Positions 59,422 through 64,000 of a DNA stretch of 64,000 nucleotides are shown here, one piece after another; the stretch's first letter is position 1; each line of letters opens with the position of its first letter. The DNA comes from Trichuris trichiura. Taxonomy: Eukaryota > Nematoda > Enoplea > Trichinellida > Trichuridae. The stretch spans positions 186,001 through 250,000 of the forward strand of contig JBAJFE010000012.1 of assembly GCA_037903355.1 (NCBI GenBank). Direction: 5' to 3'. A program made the position numbers and the translations under genes. Below the pieces are notes generated by a model. The model was not told where the DNA came from and did no database searches. It was given only the letters and a program-made list of their open reading frames with translations.

Positions 59422-61580
59422 AAAGGAAATTTGACAACCTTCAAATCAGACCCCAGACGATATCTTCACAGTCTTACAGGAGCTCTCCACAAAGAAACAC
59501 TGCGACAAAGCTAAGCACGGGGGTTATTAACCTTAGCTCTGCACCTCTAAATGAGAGTGAGAGAACTATATTAGAAAAAGGACTAAACTTCGTCCCAACT
59601 CCCAAAAAGCCACCCTTTCTCGACATCATTGTCTCCATTGAGGACAGCCTATCTTCAGTTGACCCAGAGATAGCCACACGGGTTAGGAATAGTTTATCTT
59701 CAATTATCCTAGGTCACAACTTTAACAACACTCCAAACTTAAACCGATACGAGATGAATTGCTTACGTCAACTAAGAAAACAATCCAGCAGAATTATCAC
59801 AAAAACAGATAAAGGAAATAGAACAGTTCTACTGGACAGAAGCACCTACACTGAAAAGATGACAACTATATTAAACACAGAGAATTACACACCTTTACCC
59901 GCCGACCCTACAGAAGCCTCTCGGAAAAATCTCCGTTCTCTTCACGTTACGTTTGCCGCAGAGACCAAAGAATCAGAAATATCCAAATTAGCAACACATC
60001 TTAAATTCGCGTCGAATTATAGACCCCCTGAGCTATACGGGCTTCCCAAAGTACACAAACCGAATGTCCCACTAAGACCAATAGTATCTACAATCAACAG
60101 CACTACAAGCGAGCTCAGTCGATACTTAAAAAAGATCATCAAACCCTTAACCGGCAAAGAACCCTCTTTCGTCAAAAATAGCAAGTCTTTCGTCAATGAA
60201 ATACGAAACCATCACATGAAACCCGATGAGATTCTAGTTAGTTACGATGTAAAAGATTTATTCCCGAGCATTCCAGTGCCAGACACATTGGAGATGTTGT
60301 ACAGCCTCTTCAATGCAGATACAAGTCTACCCAGCAGAACAAAGTTAAATCCCTTTCACATTATCAAGCTTGTTTCTTTTTGCATGCAAGATGGCAATTA
60401 CTTCACCTTTGACAACAAATACTACAAACAATCCAGCGGAATCCCAATGGGCAGTTCTTTATCCCCAGTCTTAGCAGAAATTTTTATGGAAAACCTTGAA
60501 AGAAGAATTTTCGAAAACGTAGACAGACAAATCGCCCCACTCCTCTTCAAAAGATATGTGGACGATATCTTTGTAATCATCAAGGCCGGAAAAGAAGAAC
60601 AATTTCTACTATTCCTCAACAACATGCGCCCAAACCAGATAGTCTTCACCATGGAAAAAGAAGAAAACAAAAGTCTTCCCTTTCTACATGTGCTTATTAT
60701 TCGCACAAATGAAGGGCTTAAAACCAGAGTCTATAGGAAACCCACGCAGACTGAACAATATCTCATCTTCTCATCACATCATCCACGATCAGTAATGAGT
60801 GGAATCCTCTCCGGAATGGTCGATAGGGCAGTCAATATATGTGACCCTGAATATCTACAGCCGGAACTTAACTATATTAGAAAAGTCTTCTACAAAAATC
60901 ATTATCCTAAATCTTTCATTGACCGAGTATTCAAATACAGGCTACACAAAGGTGAAGCTCCTGATCCTAATACCTCACTATATCCACGTTTAGTTGTTCC
61001 ATATGTGGCGGGACTAGGCGAAAAGTTTATTCAGCTAGGTAAAAGATTGGGTTTCAGAGTCTTTTTCAAAAATTTTCCCAATCTCAGATCAATTCTCCGG
61101 ACGGACAAAAGGAAAATTCCCATAAACGAAAGAACGGGTCTCATCTACGCGATCGAATGCTCTTGTTCAGCAGTTTACGTCGGCGAAACAGGGAATACTT
61201 TAGAACACCGATTCCAAGAACACATAAGGAAACTAAACAGTTACAACAATGCAAAAAGTAGCCTACACAATATGCACTCCCCAATACCTCGCCGCGGAAG
61301 ACCAATATTGGATCCAACAAAAACCATGGAAAAGGCAATTCAAGCTTCCGCAGTGGTAGAACATGCGGTGAATTGCAAACAGCCCCTCCATCCAAGAGCC
61401 CTTTGCTATGAAAGTAACCTACACCTAAGAAAACTAAAAGAGGCTCTCTATATTAAAAACAACGTGACTTTCAATCGAGACCAAGGGCAGACATTAGTGA
61501 TTTATGGACAAATATCATTACATTCCACAATTGTTGTTCCCTTAATAGTTGACACACAAGCTAAAATCAATGGGAACTGA
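59418..61580 (+). CDS. PLE copy 2 reverse transcriptase with GIY-YIG endonuclease
   Basis: The open frame runs from 59331, but its first 30 codons or so are the out-of-frame shadow of the N-terminal ORF; the true protein starts near 59418. With residue 1 at 59331: DKGNRTVLL at 160-168, LYGLPKVHK at 235-243, motif A SYDVKDLFPSIP at 304-315 (catalytic Asp), motif B SSGIPMGSSLSPV at 368-380, YVDD at 409-412, and the GIY-YIG endonuclease at about 603-635 (GLIYAIECS, YVGETGNT, EHRF). A tail rich in Cys and His follows. The enzyme copies element RNA at an endonuclease nick. All catalytic motifs are intact; only the upstream frameshift is an evident defect. Confidence 0.92.
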   Translation, partial: LKRKFDNLQIRPQTISSQSYRSSPQRNTATKLSTGVINLSSAPLNESERTILEKGLNFVPTPKKPPFLDIIVSIEDSLSSVDPEIATRVRNSLSSIILGHNFNNTPNLNRYEMNCLRQLRKQSSRIITKTDKGNRTVLLDRSTYTEKMTTILNTENYTPLPADPTEASRKNLRSLHVTFAAETKESEISKLATHLKFASNYRPPELYGLPKVHKPNVPLRPIVSTINSTTSELSRYLKKIIKPLTGKEPSFVKNSKSFVNEIRNHHMKPDEILVSYDVKDLFPSIPVPDTLEMLYSLFNADTSLPSRTKLNPFHIIKLVSFCMQDGNYFTFDNKYYKQSSGIPMGSSLSPVLAEIFMENLERRIFENVDRQIAPLLFKRYVDDIFVIIKAGKEEQFLLFLNNMRPNQIVFTMEKEENKSLPFLHVLIIRTNEGLKTRVYRKPTQTEQYLIFSSHHPRSVMSGILSGMVDRAVNICDPEYLQPELNYIRKVFYKNHYPKSFIDRVFKYRLHKGEAPDPNTSLYPRLVVPYVAGLGEKFIQLGKRLGFRVFFKNFPNLRSILRTDKRKIPINERTGLIYAIECSCSAVYVGETGNTLEHRFQEHIRKLNSYNNAKSSLHNMHSPIPRRGRPILDPTKTMEKAIQASAVVEHAVNCKQPLHPRALCYESNLHLRKLKEALYIKNNVTFNRDQGQTLVIYGQISLHSTIVVPLIVDTQAKINGN

Positions 61581-61792
61581 AACACTGAAGAAAAATGAAA
61601 TCACATTTTTGGAACAAAGGGATAAAAATTGAAAATGAAACTACAAGGTCGGCCCATGCATTAACAAATTTCTACAAGAATACTGGCAGCTGACAGACAC
61701 AGATGAAGAACTTTAAAACTCTCGTTTTAAACGTTGATAAGTGACGGAAGACAAATGTCGTCTCAGTAACCACCACAAACTTCATTGGACCG

Positions 61793-61820
61793 CTGAAGAC
61801 GGGTCGCGGCAGACCCGAAA
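61793..61820 (+). ncRNA. Hammerhead-type ribozyme motif at the 3' end of PLE copy 2
   Basis: CTGAAGA (61793-61799), one extra base, stem II GGGTC/GACCC around a six-base loop, then GAAA (61817-61820) and a CTTCGGAAG hairpin. The stem differs from the other two copies by a compensated pair. The cleavage-site U-H is not clear after the third stem, so it may be inactive. Confidence 0.55.
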
Positions 61821-61911
61821 GCTTCGGAAGGAAGAAAAAATCTTTTTATTTTACTTCTCAACGGGAGAGAATCCGTAATAAAGATATTTTCAATATGGAG
61901 CTTTTCTGTTG

Positions 61912-63461
61912 CTTTTTATGAATATGTTTTAAATCTTTACGAATTGAAGAGTCACTTTTTGGGTCATTCTCGTTTCTCTCGAACTTTTCAATGGGGGTTG
62001 CGCTCAACCGTGAGATATGAAAGTCCTAGTACTGCTTTAGGTATATCAAAGCAAAACGCGAGCTGACAAGCAGTACCGTAAGCTGCCAGGTTTTTACTTA
62101 CAACTTAACTGGTGTTCCAAACTCTACCGAGATAAGAGCAGGATAGAAGACAGGTAAAAAGTGCAGTTTTAAAACAGTTCAGTGAATCTCACTCAATAGC
62201 GCCTCCAGTCGAACGACTGATGCCAGACGCAGGGACAGCTAAGGAAGATGCTTCCCCTGAAAACAGTCTTGTTGTACAAGAAGAGCTAAACTTGGAAGAC
62301 CTGACGAGTTGATGTACCGTATCAAATGAAAATGTAAATGCTTAGCTAACGATTTTGGTCCGATCAATGAATGGACAATGCAATCCATGGTCAGGTAAAC
62401 TTCTCAAGTCAAGAGTACGGTAGGGAAACCTGAAAATCGATAAACCCGTATCCATTGGTTGACGCACTGAAAGTATCGTCTGAACTCTTGGATGACAACG
62501 GATGTAGCTGTTAGCAGTGAAATGTCAAGGGGAACATTTTGAGACAAGCAGAGTGCCATTATGTTGTTGCCAACCGGCTTTGTCAAACTTTAGCTGAACT
62601 TTGTAATGCGATTAAAGCTCCTCAGCCGTACAACCGTTTCTATAATTGGCTAGACACGATAGAAGCCGTAAAGGGTCTTCATCAGTGCAGTATTACACAG
62701 AAGCACTAAAAACCATCCAACATTGCCGTAGAAACTTGATCAAACGTAATCAGGAAACAGCGCATCCGCAACATCAAAATGTGCTGAGCGTGATAGACTG
62801 ACAATGGCGAACTACATCCGCCTTGAACAAGTATATATTTCTTTGCAAATTTTCATTTCCACAATCATCGTCACTGTTTGTACAGAAGAAAATGTGAAAG
62901 ACTGACTTCTGGCCCGTACTGTATGTAATGATCAAAATGCTACTTGCTCGTATGCAATGAGAATTTGTTGTGAATCCAGCTCGTATGGCAGAAATTAAGT
63001 AAATTATTAGCGGCCTGCATTTGAGTGGGTGCCCACTGGAAATGGAAATCGTAAGAATAAACGTAAACAGCTTGAAATAGGACACTCCTCCATGCTGTAA
63101 AGGAATGATCGAAGTTCTAGAGGAGGGCCCGCTAAGTCACAGTGCGAACAAAGCCGACACTGAACTAAAGGATTTCCAATGATTAGTAAAATCTAAGCTA
63201 AAATGCGAAATGAACTTTCACATACACAGCCATTAAAGGTAAAAGTATGTCTATATCTGGGTATATTTACTTCATTGCTTTGCTGAAGATCTGAAAGGAT
63301 CAGTCGGTATAATGGCTTTGAAAGGTTTTGCTTCGACTGGAACGCATTTCCAGTTACACAAACAGGGATTGCACTAGTAAAACCCGTGAATCCGCAAATA
63401 GTACCTTGAACAGAAGGATAAGAATTATATCACCAGCTATGACTAGTTGCTTACCTGAGCA
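61912..63461. other. Intergenic, no gene recognised
   Basis: Spacer between PLE copy 2 and the HP1-like gene. Short ORFs (62404-62586, 62774-63085) look random. Confidence 0.5.
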
Positions 63462-63950
63462 TTAATAGGAGTTGGAAAACTGAATACGTCTCTCGTAGAA
63501 TTCAATAACCAAACATGGCCACTTCTCGTTGACTATGTTGGCAGGAACCAGCTCAACTGTATCCGAACCACGAAATTTAACCAAATGCAAAAGCTCACCG
63601 TCAACCATAAGAACATTTAATACAGCTTCCAAATCGAAGCCTTGTTCAAACTTGCTCATCATCCGCACGTTTCCATCCCTGCCAAAAAGGTTTTTGCTCT
63701 CTCTAGCCATAAGTTCAACCAACTTTTTTCTCTCGAAATGCTCAATCATTTCAAAGCAATGTAGATTTTCCATAGGCTCCCACGTGTTTTCATCCTCGCC
63801 GTAGCCGTCCCATTTGAGCAAGTATTCCAAACGTCCGTCAACTATGCGGCGATCTACAATTCTTTCCACGGTAAACTCGCAAGCTTCATCCTCACTGCGC
63901 GGACTTGACTGACTTGACCATAAATCACTCTCTTTATCAAATTCGCCCAT
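63462..63950 (-). CDS. HP1-like chromodomain/chromoshadow protein
   Basis: A single-exon 162-residue protein. HP1 proteins bind methylated H3K9 through the chromodomain and dimerise through the chromoshadow domain to build heterochromatin in the nucleus. The chromodomain is at about 24-75: [10 protein letters not shown], then [21 protein letters not shown] with the Tyr and Trp residues of the aromatic cage, and a C-terminal helix ([11 protein letters not shown]). The chromoshadow domain is at about 103-158: [37 protein letters not shown], and a helix ending in VIEFYERRI. The hinge is only about 25 residues, short for the family. The acidic, Ser-rich N-terminus (residues 1-22) is typical of HP1. 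ATG at 63950 is the first in frame. Confidence 0.9.
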   Translation of the reverse strand: MGEFDKESDLWSSQSSPRSEDEACEFTVERIVDRRIVDGRLEYLLKWDGYGEDENTWEPMENLHCFEMIEHFERKKLVELMARESKNLFGRDGNVRMMSKFEQGFDLEAVLNVLMVDGELLHLVKFRGSDTVELVPANIVNEKWPCLVIEFYERRIQFSNSY

Positions 63951-64000
63951 AGCGAAGCAAGTAAAAAAATGAAATCATGCCATTTGAATCCTCTGCAAAA

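Larger units (their letters stand above)
58950..61898 (+). mobile_element. Penelope-like retroelement, copy 2 (nearly intact, full span)
   Basis: A 13-bp direct repeat AGCTTTTCTGTTG (58937-58949 and 61899-61911) flanks the element. A 63-bp perfect inverted repeat (58985-59047 and 61835-61897) lies at its ends, separated from the left target duplication by 35 bp. It contains the N-terminal ORF, a full reverse transcriptase/GIY-YIG ORF and a hammerhead motif near the 3' end. Its sequence is clearly diverged from copy 1, including different terminal DNA, so the two belong to different PLE subfamilies. Confidence 0.9.

Overview
The window reads as nuclear DNA of a small invertebrate animal. Ordinary single-copy genes sit at both ends: a coronin with 40-60 bp introns, a PAIP1-like translation factor, an HP1-type chromodomain protein and a glutamate-receptor-like channel. 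A long AT-rich middle is full of introns, trinucleotide repeats and mobile DNA. Very short introns together with a GLR-like receptor of a type I associate with nematodes suggest a nematode, perhaps an enoplean/Trichuris-like one. That placement is inference; no rRNA or mitochondrial marker is present.

Layout. 55-3263: a degenerate Penelope-like retroelement (PLE) on the minus strand, with pLTRs, a 13-bp target duplication, a hammerhead motif and a nested 186-bp MITE. 3648-5178: the 3' part of coronin. 5996-7195: a possible two-exon gene for a small basic protein. 7.2-9.9 kb: no gene seen. 9.9-50.3 kb: a tandem, same-strand cluster of related micro-exon genes (called A, B, C, D, E and F here). 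52.3-58.1 kb: PAIP1-like gene (minus), a small putative mitochondrial protein, a J-domain pseudogene and a GLR-like receptor. 58.9-61.9 kb: a second, nearly intact PLE (plus strand) with a 13-bp target duplication and 63-bp inverted termini. 63.4-63.95 kb: HP1-like gene (minus).

The micro-exon cluster is the main result. Each gene has a TATA box, a 48-51 nt signal-peptide exon, a variable number of 36-48 nt exons, an exon of exactly 130 nt carrying C-x4-C-x21-C-x3-C, and usually a last exon with an amphipathic W-x3-W helix and a lysine-rich tail. Every internal micro-exon in the apparently intact genes is a multiple of three and starts and ends in phase 0, so exons can be added, lost or skipped without breaking the frame. 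Genes D and E each assemble to about 190 residues from 10 exons; A gives about 122 residues; B lacks a recognisable last exon; C and F are relics. This is the architecture known from schistosome micro-exon genes (MEGs) encoding variable secreted peptides, but the protein family is not one I recognise. The exon models rest on splice consensus, frame continuity and similarity between paralogs. No transcript evidence was available.
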